Assembly: GCF_036417845.1 (NCBI RefSeq)
Contig: NC_089981.1
Location: 19,922,001 to 19,986,000, forward strand
Origin: Apteryx mantelli
Lineage: Eukaryota; Chordata; Aves; Apterygiformes; Apterygidae
Direction of reading: 5' to 3'
DNA: 64,000 nucleotides
Of the stretch, positions 35,216 through 46,155 are shown piece after piece (position 1 is the stretch's first letter; every line of letters begins with the position of its first letter). Made by a program: the position numbers and the translations under genes. The notes under the pieces are model-generated. The model was not told the DNA's origin. It saw nothing but the letters and a program-made list of their open reading frames with translations, and did not search any database.

Positions 35216-36980
35216 CTCAAACAGTGCTACTAGCCCAGCTCATGGATGCTAACTGTGCTGGTGGTTCTTAGTTGCTTTCTGCTGCTTGAGGGACTGAAGT
35301 CTGTGAGGTGGCCTCCTCCATGGCCAGCTCTATCAGTAAAAGCAGGCCTTGATGTGCAGCAATGCCAGGCTTTTCCCACCTGCGATTCCTGCCCCTCCCT
35401 CTTCAATGCATGTCAAACCATAGTCCTCTCCAACACAGGGCTGACTGCTGGTGCAGCCTTGCATCTCTCTGAGATGTGCAGCTGCTTAACCACACTTCAA
35501 ATGGATGTGGTATTAAATTGGTTAACATGTTAAAAAACGCTGAATGATGCGAAAGCACTACTAGTCCAAGTGAATTCAGCTATTCATGCAGGCCCACATC
35601 TTGGCAGCCTTCAGGGAGTCGCTAACCTCCCACCTCAGACTCAAAGGGGACATTACCACCTGGTTTCTCTTAGAGAACTTCATGGCATTGCAGCGTCTGC
35701 CTGAGTCAGCAGAGATTATGTAGTCCCTTCAAGTTGGGTCATCAGGCCCTACCCATCAGATGGCAAGGTAGCGTGTGTCCAGCTGAGCCACACGCTTGGT
35801 GCACGGGCAGTGCTACCAGGGGCAGGCGATGTTCCTCCTGTCCGCGAGGCAGGGGCTGCCAGCGATGCCTCTGTCGGTCTCGGCAAGGATGCAGGTGAGC
35901 CCTCAAGCCCTGACAGGATAATGGGGACCAGTTCCCCCAGCAGCTGCATGCGGAGGGCCCGCCAGCATTCACGACACACAGGTTGGCACCTGAGTCCAGA
36001 GTGATGCCTGCACCACCACAGCAAAGGGACGGAGAAGGAAAAGGGAAGTGGTGTGAGCCTTGCAGGGGGACAAACAACCATCCCCTCAGTTTCTCTGCTT
36101 GACAATTTTAAAAAGCCTTGATTTCCTTGGTGGTGATTGAGGTCAGCACATGATTTCCAGCTCTGTGTTCTGTAGCAGGGGTGTATGGCGCATGCTGCAG
36201 GACCACTCCGCAATGTGATCCAGAGCTAACCAGCGTGGGCATGTGCAGAGTCAAGAAACACAGAGCACAAGGCAGCGACCTGCACCCCGAGGGGCTCTCA
36301 AAGAAGCCACGCACAAGAAGGTGCTGGGCAGGAAGATGGCAAGTGAAAGTCAGCATACCTATAAAGAAAGCAGTGCGCAGGAGGAAATAAAGAACATCAT
36401 TAACTTCAGCTCAGAACCCCTGGTTTTGTACTCAGCCACTGTTTCATATTCTGTGCTGAGCGCAGGAAATGGAAAAAGTGCCTCTGGCCCTCAGTATAAT
36501 CTAGAGAAGAAAACTTACTTTAAGGGAAGACTCAGAATATGAATTTGAAAGGCTCATTTAATGTGTTCTTTATACATACAGAAGAGTATAGTCAGTCCAA
36601 GGATATGAAGTTATACCTTTAATATCCTAGGAGGGTAGTGGTGGTCAGCAAATCAGATAGCACAACACTTCATGATTCAGCCTCAAACTATTCAGATATA
36701 GAAATGTAACATAAGATTGTTCATCATTCATTGAGGTTTACATTTTATCACAGCTTTTAAATAGTCTTCATTGAACACTGTACATTCAAACTTCCGTTCA
36801 CTCAGCATAGGCATTCTGGAAACATGGTGAGACTGCGTGACAAAAATGGAAAATAGAAACAAATAGTTTTGGCTAACAGAAAAAGGAGATGGTGCAAAGC
36901 AGATGAAAAAGCTTTGAGGGGAATTTCAACGTTCCTATACTTTAAGAGGGTCTGTGAGAAGACATTTCACCCATAAAGCC

Positions 36981-37474
36981 TGGAGTGCTGTGTCCAGGTC
37001 TGGGCTCCACAGTACAAGGGAGACATGGAGCTCCTGGAGCGAGTCCAGCAAAGGGCTGTGAAGGTGATTAAGGGACTGGAGCATCTTTGCTGTGAGGAGA
37101 GGCTGAGAGAGCTGGGACTGTTCAGCTTTGAGAGGAGAAAGCTCAAGGGGGATCTTGTCAATGTATAGAAATACCTGATGGGGGGAGGTAGGGAAGATGG
37201 AGCCAGACTCTTCTCGGTGGTGCGCAGTGAAAAGACAAAATGAAATACAGGCAATGCTATTTAAACATAAGAAAAAAGTGTTGATGGTGAGGGTGGTCAC
37301 ACACTGGAACAGGGTGCCCAGAGAGGTTGTGGAGTCTGCATCCTTGCAGCTATTCAAAGCCCGACTGCACACAGTCCTGAGCAACCCACTGTAGCTGATC
37401 CTGCTCTAAGCAGAGGGCTTGGACTAGACAGCTGCAGAGGTCCCTTCCAACCTTAACCCTTCTGTGATTTTGTG
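36981..37474 (+). mobile_element. CR1 LINE fragment, 3' end (copy B)
   Basis: Same insertion as in copies A and C, with the same 5' deletion junction as A. The coding tail reads HWNRVPREVVESASLQLFKARL, followed by the CR1 3' end with ttctgtgattttgtg. Confidence 0.92.
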
Positions 37475-37525
37475 TGCAGATCCACAGCATCACCATCTCC
37501 AGCTCATAAACTTACCTTTTGCCCT

Positions 37526-37543
37526 TTTGCACAGTGGCAGTAT
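37526..37543 (+). other. U4 snRNA 5'-end-like sequence (copy B)
   Basis: Identical to the copy A match at 3127-3144. Confidence 0.35.
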
Positions 37544-37776
37544 AACTGTGACAGTGTGGGGGATAGAGTAACTGGAGAAGAAGCTTGTTCTTCAGACAAG
37601 AAAGATGTAGCTATGTCAGTGGGCACAATCAGTCTGAGAGCTGGCTAATTAATGTTCTAGTCCTGATCTGTGAGGTTTCAAACAGTTTTGGAAGCAGCAA
37701 TCTCAGAAACCTGTGTGAAATATTCTCTTTCAAGAGAGGAAAAACAAAAGAAAACAATATAAAATGAGAATGCCTT

Positions 37777-38712
37777 TCAGAAGTACATTTTCCTCCTGAT
37801 AATATTGATTGTGGCATGCTTCACCTCCTTGTTCCTCAGACTGTAAATCAAGGGATTCAGCATGGGGATTATAATGCTATAAAAGATGGATGCAATTTTC
37901 TTGCTCTCCATTGAGTTCATTGAACTGGGTTGCATGTAACTGACAGCAGCAGACACGTAGAAGATGGTGACGGCTGCTAGGTGGGAGGCACAGGTGGAGC
38001 AGGCTTTGCGCCTGCCTTCAGCAGAGTTCATCCTCACGATGGTCACTGCAATGCCGGTGTAGGAGGCGACAATGAGCAGGATGGTGGTGATCATGTTGAA
38101 GCCCACAAACACAAACATCACTAGGTCATTCAGCCACGTGTCAGTGGAGGAGAGAACAAACAATGCAGGCATATCACAGTAGAAATTATCGATGACGTGA
38201 GGGCCACAGAAGGAGAGCTGGAGCAAGCCACTCGTGTGTACAATGGCATTCAGCACCCCAGCGAGGTAGCACCCAGCAACCAGGCACATGCAGAGTCCAG
38301 GAGACATGACGACCCCGTAGAGCAGGGGGCTGCAGATGGCCACGTAGCGGTCATACGCCATGGCAGCCAGAAGGTAAACTTCAGATGTGGCAAAAACAGC
38401 ATAGAAGTAAAACTGCATGAGGCAGCCAGCAAAAGAAATGGCTTTGTGTTTTTCTGAAAGGTCCAACAGCATTTTGGGGCTGATGGTGCAGGAATAGCAA
38501 ATGTCTAAGAAGGACAAGTTACTGAGGAAAAAGTACATGGGGGTGTGGAGCTGGGGGCTGACCCTGACCAGCACGATGATGCCAAGGTTTCCCACTAGGG
38601 TCAGCATGTAGGTGCCCAGGAAGAGGGCAAAGAGGACGGGCTTCAGGTGTGGGTGCTCTGTGAGTCCTGCGAGGGTGAAGTGGGTCACCCTGGTGCAGTT
38701 CTCATCCACCAT
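37777..38712 (-). CDS. Olfactory receptor, class II, duplicon B, intact
   Basis: Odorant receptor of 311 residues. Glycosylation site N5 (NCT), GN at 41-42, [13 protein letters not shown] from 55, Cys97, [10 protein letters not shown] at 118-127, FCGPHVIDNFYCD in loop 2, SY at 217-218, KACSTCASH at 236-244 (Cys in place of the usual Phe, shared by all its duplicon paralogs) and [12 protein letters not shown] from 283. The frame is open upstream to a Met 31 codons earlier, but a strong splice acceptor (ctctgcag) ends 18 bases before the ATG at 38712, so this start is preferred. Its closest relatives are the genes at 43.0 and 57.1 kb and the truncated copy at 3.4 kb. Residue 181 is Met here and different in every paralog. 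The upstream exon or promoter seen beside the other copies may be missing, because duplicon homology ends at 38754. Confidence 0.94.
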   Translation of the reverse strand: MVDENCTRVTHFTLAGLTEHPHLKPVLFALFLGTYMLTLVGNLGIIVLVRVSPQLHTPMYFFLSNLSFLDICYSCTISPKMLLDLSEKHKAISFAGCLMQFYFYAVFATSEVYLLAAMAYDRYVAICSPLLYGVVMSPGLCMCLVAGCYLAGVLNAIVHTSGLLQLSFCGPHVIDNFYCDMPALFVLSSTDTWLNDLVMFVFVGFNMITTILLIVASYTGIAVTIVRMNSAEGRRKACSTCASHLAAVTIFYVSAAVSYMQPSSMNSMESKKIASIFYSIIIPMLNPLIYSLRNKEVKHATINIIRRKMYF

Positions 38713-38730
38713 CTGTACTGTCCTTAATCG

Positions 38731-38754
38731 CTGCAGAGAGACATGGAAGGAAGA
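38731..38754 (-). other. 3' splice site upstream of OR (duplicon B)
   Basis: On the minus strand a pyrimidine-rich tract ends in ctctctgcag, with the exon starting at 38730. Conserved in the copies at 43975 and 58051. Confidence 0.75.
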
Positions 38755-41700
38755 CAGAGCAAAGAAGTGAGAGAAATTTGTGTTAACATCCTCGCTGTTG
38801 TCCACCTTGAGAAAGCTCTCTCAGTATCTGAGACAGCGTGAGCAGAAGCCATGGACAATCCGTAGATGCAGATGTCTTCTGGTGAACACAAGTGTAATCT
38901 GACAAACTGACAGCGATTCATCTGCCCTAATTGTCCAGGCTGTCTTTTTAATCCAAGGTGAGAGAAATAGGCTCTCCTGAGTGTGTATTCCTCCAACATA
39001 TTCCAGCTGTCTAGCTTAGGAAGAGATGATTCACACCCTTGAGGACAGCCCTAGGTTTTCTCAGCACACACATCACCTCCCTTCCCCCTGGTTGTTCTCT
39101 CTCACAGGCTCAACATTGCTGAGGTTTCCCTTGCTTTGTCTTGTTAGGCAGCTTTACCTGTGCAGGTCCCCAGGCACTCTGCCCTGCAGTCCCTTTCACT
39201 GGTTGCAGGAATCAGAGTTCAATGAACTTCAGGGTAGAGTGAAAGGCAGACCCAAGCTTTAGTTAATGTGTGCTGAGTTTCCTCTAAGCATGTTGCAGCT
39301 GCCACCTCCGTGTCAGGATTTCAGCAAGAGCCATGGCAGCAGGAACAGAGTAAAGAGACTGTGGAGTGAAAGACAAGATTCCCGGACACACCTGGGCAGC
39401 AGCAACATCTCCTCAAGCTTTAGCACATGCTGCACAGGGACATGAGACACTTGTAGCCTTGGGTCAGCCTCCCTGGAGCACATCAGGAGCTCAGCAGGAG
39501 GAGAAGCAATTAAGTAATACCTCTGCATTTCCCATGGTAGCTGCCATTTCGCCTTAGACTGAGTGTAATATCAAAATCTAAAACTCAGAGAAACTCCTTC
39601 TCAGGGAGAGAAAATGTTAGCGTGGGACATCAGCCTTATCCCTTCGACCTGCTGAATTGCATGCATGTTGCTCACCTTATGACTTGGAGACACCAAGGGT
39701 AACCGGGCAGCAGAGGAGGAAGAGATCCCTTCTGAGGCCTTTCACTTGCTCCCACACACAGACCCTGGTTTTCCTGCTCGTTCCCCTCATTTCTCTTCAC
39801 TCTGCCTAGGACTTCCTGAGGCTGAGTGGGGAACAGGCTTTCTTATTCCGAGATTCAATCTCCAACAGCATCCAGGAGATTTCCTCTTTGCTTTTCTGTC
39901 CTGCCGACCAGTTCCTTGCATGAGTATAACCCATGCTCTACTGGGCTGGTTTTGCTTGGTCGTCTTTTGCCATGCACACAAAGACTCTGCAAGCAGGTTA
40001 TACACAGCTTAAGAGTAGACAGCAAGTATTTATTAGCTAAGGCACACACAAGATGATAGCTCAGACCAGCAGGCTACTGAGGTAGGCATTGCTGTGCTCC
40101 TGCCCCATCCCACTGAGGCTGCTGGCCAGGTGGGCATCAGCCAGGCTGGGAAGATGCAGCATCTTTCACCCCTGGGAAGGGGCTGAGCCTTCATCCTCCT
40201 GGCAACTCTTCTGATTTTCCCCTCAAGGTTTTGTAACATTTCAGGCCAGTATTCTTCCTCTTGGGCCCCTGAGTTAGCATCACCATCTCCACAATTTGAC
40301 TGCTGTCCGTGTTTTCGTTCATGCGGCTTTAGCTTATGGACTCTCTTACGGCTCTTCAGCAGTGTTTTTGAGCAGGGCAAAGAAAAGGTCTCGCAGCCTT
40401 CCTGCAGGACCTTGGGTCCACGCTCAGAGCCAGGCAGTGGGCTATGAGCAACCCAAGCAACATCTGCTCTTGCCTTACACAACATAATACTTAACCAGGC
40501 TGCAGAGAGATGTTTGTGCAGGGCTGGTCACTCCCTTCAGTGGCAAACCTCACTTTGGAACAGCAATGAGATTCAAAGCCAAGGTCTGGAGGGCTTGAAG
40601 TACAAACGGTGCCACCTCCTCTGCCTGGGCCAGGGAGAGGAAGGTGTCTGGGAAGGTAACATGCCTGCACATGGCTATGTATATGTCCTGTCAGGGATGG
40701 CCTTTTTCAGAAAACATGTGATGGGGGTGGCCACATTGACACCATGTGTAGGTGGGAGGCAGCAACCTGCACCACAACATTGCAGGACTCCATGCAGAGG
40801 CACTTCCCAGCCATCGCCGCTTTGTCTCCAGCAGCATTTGTAGGACCCTCCCTGCCAAAGACATGACTGATTCCCTCTTTCCTCCTCTCCCCCCACCATC
40901 CAGGACACACCTCCTGACTCTCTACAGCCTGGTCAGTGTCACCGCAGAATACGCCCATACCTCTCCCTTCCCCAGGCACCAACCATCACAAAGCAACCTG
41001 ATGCTCGCTGGAGCTATGGACAGGACAAAAGCAACAGCAGGGACAGGGGAATTTCCCTCAACACCCGGGCTGAGTGCTCAGCCCTGACCATGACGACCGA
41101 GCAGGAGGAGGAGCAGTTGGTGGGCTCATGACTCCTAGGCCGGGATTATGCACTCTTGCAATTATTGCCCAGATGAACATCCAGCTCAGCTCTGCGCAGA
41201 ATGGACCAAAAGGGCAGTCCGTGTCCTGGACCTGCACGGAGGCGACATTCACCTTTTTTTCCAGCTGATCGTATCACTGCATGGCCATCATTAGTTGGCC
41301 GCCTTCCCCCAGCAGATGGTACCTCTGCACAGGTAAAAGGGAGATTTTCTCCAGTCAGCCGCCCCCAGCACCTACGCGGCCTCCACCTGGATCAAGGCCA
41401 GCCATCCCCTCCCAGCACCATGCAAACCCTCCTGGGCACTTGGACCATTTTGAATAGTTCTGCCTGTGGCCTGGCTTCACAAAGCCAGCTACGGTGGGTT
41501 TCATAGCATGGTCCTGATATGCAGAGCACAGGCGAGGGCATGGCAGCAGTGCGTGCAGACAGAGGGCAGCCGCGCCGGGTCTCCTGGGATGGTGCAGGAC
41601 TGTGCCGGAGGGAGCAGGCCAAAACAGCACAGCCTGCTCCAAACCACCGACAGCAAACAGTCCCAGCATATGCCACTGCCACGCTGAGCTCATCCTGCTG

Positions 41701-42130
41701 GGGTGGGAGGAAGGGTCCAAAGTTGTGCCAGGGAAGGTGTCAGACCACTTAAGCAGCCTGGGTGATCTGTGCCAGCGCTCTAGGTCCTGCCCTGGCACCT
41801 TGCTGTACTACCACATGTGTAAGCACAAGTCAGGCTTTGGCTTTTAGTTACTTGGCGGTGGCCACGTCTTTTCCAAAAGCTTAGGGGATTTTCTTCTTGG
41901 CTCTGGGAATGTGACATAGCCCAGTGTTTTCCAAAGGTGCTCGAAGAAAGGCACAGGTGCTTTGATGCCTTTCCAGGCTATTCAGCCTGGGTTATGCATT
42001 CCCTTTTGCTCTACAAGCCTGCCTGAAGGTATGTGGGCTAAGTCCGCTGTCCAGCAATACCTGTTGGAAAGGTAAATACAAGCAAGCAAAGTTGTTGCTA
42101 AAAAGGATGGAGGGTTGTTATCACCTCACC
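38755..42130. other. Intergenic, no gene seen
   Basis: Unique sequence separating the two partial duplicons. Many short frames in 40.0-41.8 kb overlap on both strands and none shows a domain. An aataaat on the minus strand near 40027 within an LTR-like context was considered but not accepted. Confidence 0.5.
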
Positions 42131-42310
42131 CACAGAATCACAGAGTGGTTGAGGTTGGAAGGGACCTCTGGAGATCATCTGGTCCAACCCTGCTGCTCAA
42201 GCAGGGTCACCTAGAACCCGTTGCCCAGGATTGTGCCTAGATGGCTTTTGAACCTCTCCAAGGAAGGAGACTGCACAACCTCTCTGGGCAACCTGTCCCA
42301 AATGCTGTTC
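42131..42310 (-). mobile_element. CR1 LINE 3' fragment
   Basis: Plus strand starts cacagaatcacagagtgg and continues with ggttggaagggacctctgg, the CR1 3' end in reverse. The minus-strand coding tail reads DRLPREVVQSPSLERFKSHL. 5'-truncated at about 180 bases. Confidence 0.9.
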
Positions 42311-43020
42311 CAGGCTGTTCCACCATCACTTTCAGGGCCCTGGAGAAGGAAAGAACAACCCTCTCTTGCTCTCCCTAATAAATTATAGCCCACCACAGCA
42401 GTGCCATCAGACTCTCTTCCCTCTCCTCCTGGAGAGGTCCAACTTTGCAGTCCTGCCTGTGATGGAAGCTAATCGCAGGGCAGAAAAGCCTTCCTGCCAC
42501 ACACGGCCAACAGCTCTGGCCATCAGTGGAGAGCAGCAGTCACATCATGGGCCTTGGGCAGCTGCAACCAGCAGCACCAGTATGACGTGTCATCTCTGAT
42601 CGCTCACGTGGAGCTCAGGCTTTCCCTCTGCAAACTCCCTGCTGGTTTTTACATGCGTCTTTGAGTCCCAAAGCTGCTTCTCAGGACCAAGCGCCCCAAG
42701 TTATGTTCTCTAGGGACAGAAGGAGCAGGAGCAGGCCCACCTGGCAGCCAGAAGTTCCTTTCCTCAATGCCAGCTGCATCCTTCAGGGCTACAACAATCA
42801 CCACAAAGAAATTTGGAGGCCGCATGGTTGACCCTGGAGACTAGTGGTGGCTGTGAAGTCAGGAAATAAGCTCATGTAGCAATTCAGATGATGCATTGCA
42901 TCTCCCTTACGTACTTGCTAAAGAAGGAACAGCTCCTCAGTAGTACTGATCAGTGCTTTGGGAAACAGTGTCCCTGAGCAGAAGGAAGAGGAGAAGAAGA
43001 AGAAGAAAAAAAAATCATCT
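42311..43020. other. Intergenic, no gene seen
   Basis: Contains a short AAG-rich purine tract at about 42985-43013 next to the OR stop codon. No other feature. Confidence 0.5.
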
Positions 43021-43956
43021 TCATGGGCACATTGTCCTCCTCAGAAGTCTCCTCAGAGCAGCCTTCACCTCCTTGTTTCTCAGGCTGTAAATCAGAGGAT
43101 TTGACAAAGGTATCACTACCGTAGAGAAAACTGAAGGCCACTTATCTTCATCAACTGCTGAACTAGAGCTGGGCCGTAGGTACATGAGGAAAAAACTCAC
43201 ATAGAGAATCAGGACAGCCGCTAGGTGGGAGGCACAGGTGGAGCAGGCTTTGCGCCTGCCTTCAGCAGAGCGCATCCTCACGATGGTCACCGCAATACGG
43301 GTGTAGGAGGTGATGATGAGCAGGTTGGTGGTGGTCAGGTTGAAGCCCACAAACACAAAAACCACAACCTCGTTGAGCCATGTGTCAGTGGAGGAGAGAA
43401 CAAATAATGGGGGCGCATCACAGTAGAAGTTATTGATGATGTGAGGACCACAGAAGGAGAGCTGGAGCAAGCTGCTTGTGTGTATGACAGCATGCAGCAG
43501 CCCCGCGAGGTAGGACCCGGTGACCAGGCATGTGCACAGTGCAGGAGACATGATGACCCCATAGAGCAGGGGGCTGCAGATGGCCACGTAGCGGTCATAC
43601 GCCATGGCAGCCAGAAGGTAGATCTCAGCCGTGGCAAAAACAGCATAGAAGTAAAACTGCATGAGGCAGCCAGCAAAAGAAATGGCTCTGTGTTTTTCTG
43701 AAAGGTCCAACAGCATTTTGGGGCTGATGGTGCAGGAATAGCAAATGTCTAAGAAGGACAAGTTACTGAGGAAAAAGTACATGGGGGTGTGGAGTTGGGG
43801 GCTGACCCTGACCAGCACGATGATGCCGAGGTTTCCCACTAGGGTCAGCGTGTAGGTGCCCAGGAAGAGGGCGAAGAGGACAGGCTTCAGGCGTGGGTGC
43901 TCTGTGAGTCCTGCAAGGGTGAAGTGGGTCACCCTGGTGCAGTTCTCATCCGCCAT
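43021..43956 (-). CDS. Olfactory receptor, class II, chimeric 3' end, intact
   Basis: Odorant receptor of 311 residues. Residues 1-248 belong to the duplicon subfamily (MADENCTRVTHF start, N5 glycosylation site, GN 41-42, [18 protein letters not shown] 118-127, FYCDAPPLF in loop 2, KACSTCASH 236-244). From about residue 249 (43218 downward) the sequence switches: MYLRPSSSSAVDEDKW then [24 protein letters not shown] replace the MQPSSMNSMESKK and VKHATINIIRR of the paralogs. The new tail is OR-like but of another subfamily, as expected from recombination or gene conversion. TM7 has PLSNPLIY for PMLNPLIY and W273 is unusual, so function is likely but not certain. The frame is open 127 codons further upstream; the splice acceptor at 43975 supports the start at 43956. 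Confidence 0.92.
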   Translation of the reverse strand: MADENCTRVTHFTLAGLTEHPRLKPVLFALFLGTYTLTLVGNLGIIVLVRVSPQLHTPMYFFLSNLSFLDICYSCTISPKMLLDLSEKHRAISFAGCLMQFYFYAVFATAEIYLLAAMAYDRYVAICSPLLYGVIMSPALCTCLVTGSYLAGLLHAVIHTSSLLQLSFCGPHIINNFYCDAPPLFVLSSTDTWLNEVVVFVFVGFNLTTTNLLIITSYTRIAVTIVRMRSAEGRRKACSTCASHLAAVLILYVSFFLMYLRPSSSSAVDEDKWPSVFSTVVIPLSNPLIYSLRNKEVKAALRRLLRRTMCP

Positions 43957-43974
43957 CTGTACTGTCCTTAGTCG

Positions 43975-43998
43975 CTGCAGAGAGACATGGAAGGAAGA
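43975..43998 (-). other. 3' splice site upstream of OR (duplicon B')
   Basis: Same ctctctgcag acceptor as copies B and C. The exon starts at 43974, 18 bases before the ATG. Confidence 0.75.
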
Positions 43999-45627
43999 GG
44001 GTGAAAACAATGCTGGATGCAATTTCCACTTCAAAATATCAATGTGAAAAGATGACACTGCCTTTGAGGTTAAATGGAAAAGGAAAAAAGTAAAAGAACT
44101 GCTGATTATTCTCTTGCAGTGACAGGAACCTCTCTGGAAGAAGAAAAAAAAATCAGCAGTTCTTAGAAATTCTTTTCCATAAGCATTCAACAAAGAAAGC
44201 AGGGTGTCACAACCTGTTCTGTGACCCCTGATTCCCTTCCAGGCACAAATCCAGTATCTACATGCGCATTTTGGGGGGCTCATGAGATGTTTCATAAATA
44301 TAATGATGACAGCTGGGGACCATGCACCCTTGTTCATTTTTCCTGTATTTTGATGCAGCAGCTACAGTGCCTAAGCAGATCCCTCTCAAGGCTCCAGGTA
44401 ATACAAGGTCCTATCACAAAGCGGAAGGGCATCTTGGAACTTAAAGTTCTGGGGAAAGGTGGCTGTGCTTTCAGGGTGGAAACTGGCCTCTCTTTATCTC
44501 TCTACAGACTAGGCAGAGTCTTTCCTTCTGCTCTTGTTTCCTTCATTAGAAGTGAGATTCATGTCTCTTTGGACTACCACACTACAGGCAAGCTACAGCC
44601 AAAGTGGCCCTCTGGCTTTCCTGGCAGTGTAGAGGATTGGCTCTTCTGACCTGTCATGAACTATTTCTCTTAGATTAAGAAGCCTTCTCCTCTGAGGGTA
44701 GCTTGACTATGGGAGAGGTTTAAATGAAATGCTCAGGCTTTGAGGCTTGCTCTGTAGATGTTGAAAAGGAGCCCAAGGCCAGCTGCCTCCCTGCACGCCA
44801 TCGTGCACGCCAAACAACTCCCTCAGCTAGACGCTTTCACTTTTAACCTTTTGACGCAAGACCTTTTGACAAAGGTTGCCAAGGCGGGTAAATCTTAAGG
44901 CAAATCTCCCCTTAATCATTTCCTTTCCAGTTCAGGGGTTTGGTCTCTTTTGCACAGCTGATGTGAAAGTGCTCAAGCAGACATCTAAAATATCTGTTGC
45001 TACCAGAACCAATTGTCATTAAATAGTATGATGAGATGAAACATATCTAAGTAGAAACTTCTATGCTCAGTCAAGCGAGACTGCTCTTAGCTTAATTACA
45101 GAAGGGCATACTACTTCTCTGGTAGTAGTAGTACCCTTCAAATGCCCTTTCAGAATACTAAGGCATGCCTTAAGCTGTCATTTTCATAGGCTTTAGGAAG
45201 GATTTTCCAATGGGTGACAGAATGCCTACATGTTCGTCCAACGCAGGGCATGATACAGTGCTTGCCTTACCCTTCCACTAACCTCTTTAATGCCAAGCTC
45301 TCCCCTTACCTGAGGAGGTGCTTGCTAAAATAAATTGGAGTCAGGCACTTTTGCAGGGCAATTCATCCCCTCCAAAGAAAGGTCTTAGCCATTTGGGGTA
45401 AATCATCACCTGTAGCTGCTCACTTCCTGCTTTTAAAGGGAAAGCAGAGACCTGTGTAGAGCTAAACTTACAAAGGTTGGATGCCCAAGAGTCAGTGAAG
45501 ATTCCTCACAGGACAGAGATCTGCACATAGGGCAAAGAAGGAGTGATCTAGGATATCACTGAGTGCATATAACCATTGAAACAAGAGTGCTGCTGAAGAA
45601 TACCTAGTGAGAACGGGTGGCCTTCAT

Positions 45628-46155
45628 CACAGAATCACAGACTGGTGGAGGTTGGAAGGGACCTTTGGAGATCATCTAGTCCAACGCCCCTGCTCAAGCA
45701 GGGTCACCTAGAGCACGTTGCACAGGATCGCGTCCAGGCGGCTTTTGAATATCTCCAGAGAAGGAGACTCCACAACCTCTCTGGGCAACCTGTTCCAGTG
45801 CTCTGTCACCCTCACAGTGAAGAAGTTTTTTCTCACGGTCAGATGGAACTTCCTGTGTTTCAGTTTGTGCCTGTTGCCTCTTGTCCTGTCGCTGGGCACC
45901 GCTGAAAACAGTCTGGCCCCATCGTCTTGACACCCTCCCTTAAGATATTTGTATACCTTGATAAGATCCCCTCTCGGTCTTCTCTTCTCCAGGCTGTACA
46001 GGCCCAGCTCTCGCAGCCTTTTCTCCTAAGAGAGAAGCTCCAGTCCCCTAATGATCTTTGTAGCCCTTTGCTGGACTCTCTCCGATACTTCCATGTCTCT
46101 CTTCTACTAAGGAGCCCAGAAATGGACACAGTACTCCAGAAGTTATACCACGTGA
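45628..46155 (-). mobile_element. CR1 LINE 3' fragment, well preserved
   Basis: Plus strand begins at the octamer end (cacagaatcacag) and continues tggaggttggaagggacc. On the minus strand the ORF2 tail is clear: [19 protein letters not shown] then [18 protein letters not shown]. 5'-truncated at the ggacacagtactccag point. This is the youngest-looking CR1 in the window and was duplicated to 59712-60245. Confidence 0.95.

Larger units (their letters stand above)
33863..38754. repeat. Duplicon 1, copy B
   Basis: Homologous to 52751-58074 (copy C) and, from 34370, to copy A. About 650 bases (35742-36390) are identical to 54229-54877. Compared with C, copy B has an extra segment of about 430 bases (near 35131-35557, also in A) and lacks about 834 bases (C 55466-56299, also lacking in A). 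The block ends 18 bases past the splice acceptor of its OR gene, where unrelated sequence begins. Confidence 0.93.

Noticed and set aside
35749-36213. A 154-residue minus-strand frame identical at 54236-54700
   Set aside because: Identity reflects recent duplication. All frames of the region are equally conserved, copy A breaks it, and no domain is visible.
39700-40060. Possible second LTR (minus-strand aataaat with U5-like sequence)
   Set aside because: No TG/CA ends, TATA box or primer site could be fixed. Evidence too weak.
43957-44337. N-terminal 127-residue extension of the 43.0 kb OR
   Set aside because: It includes a Phe run encoded by the polypyrimidine tract and crosses a conserved splice acceptor. 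It is intron sequence.
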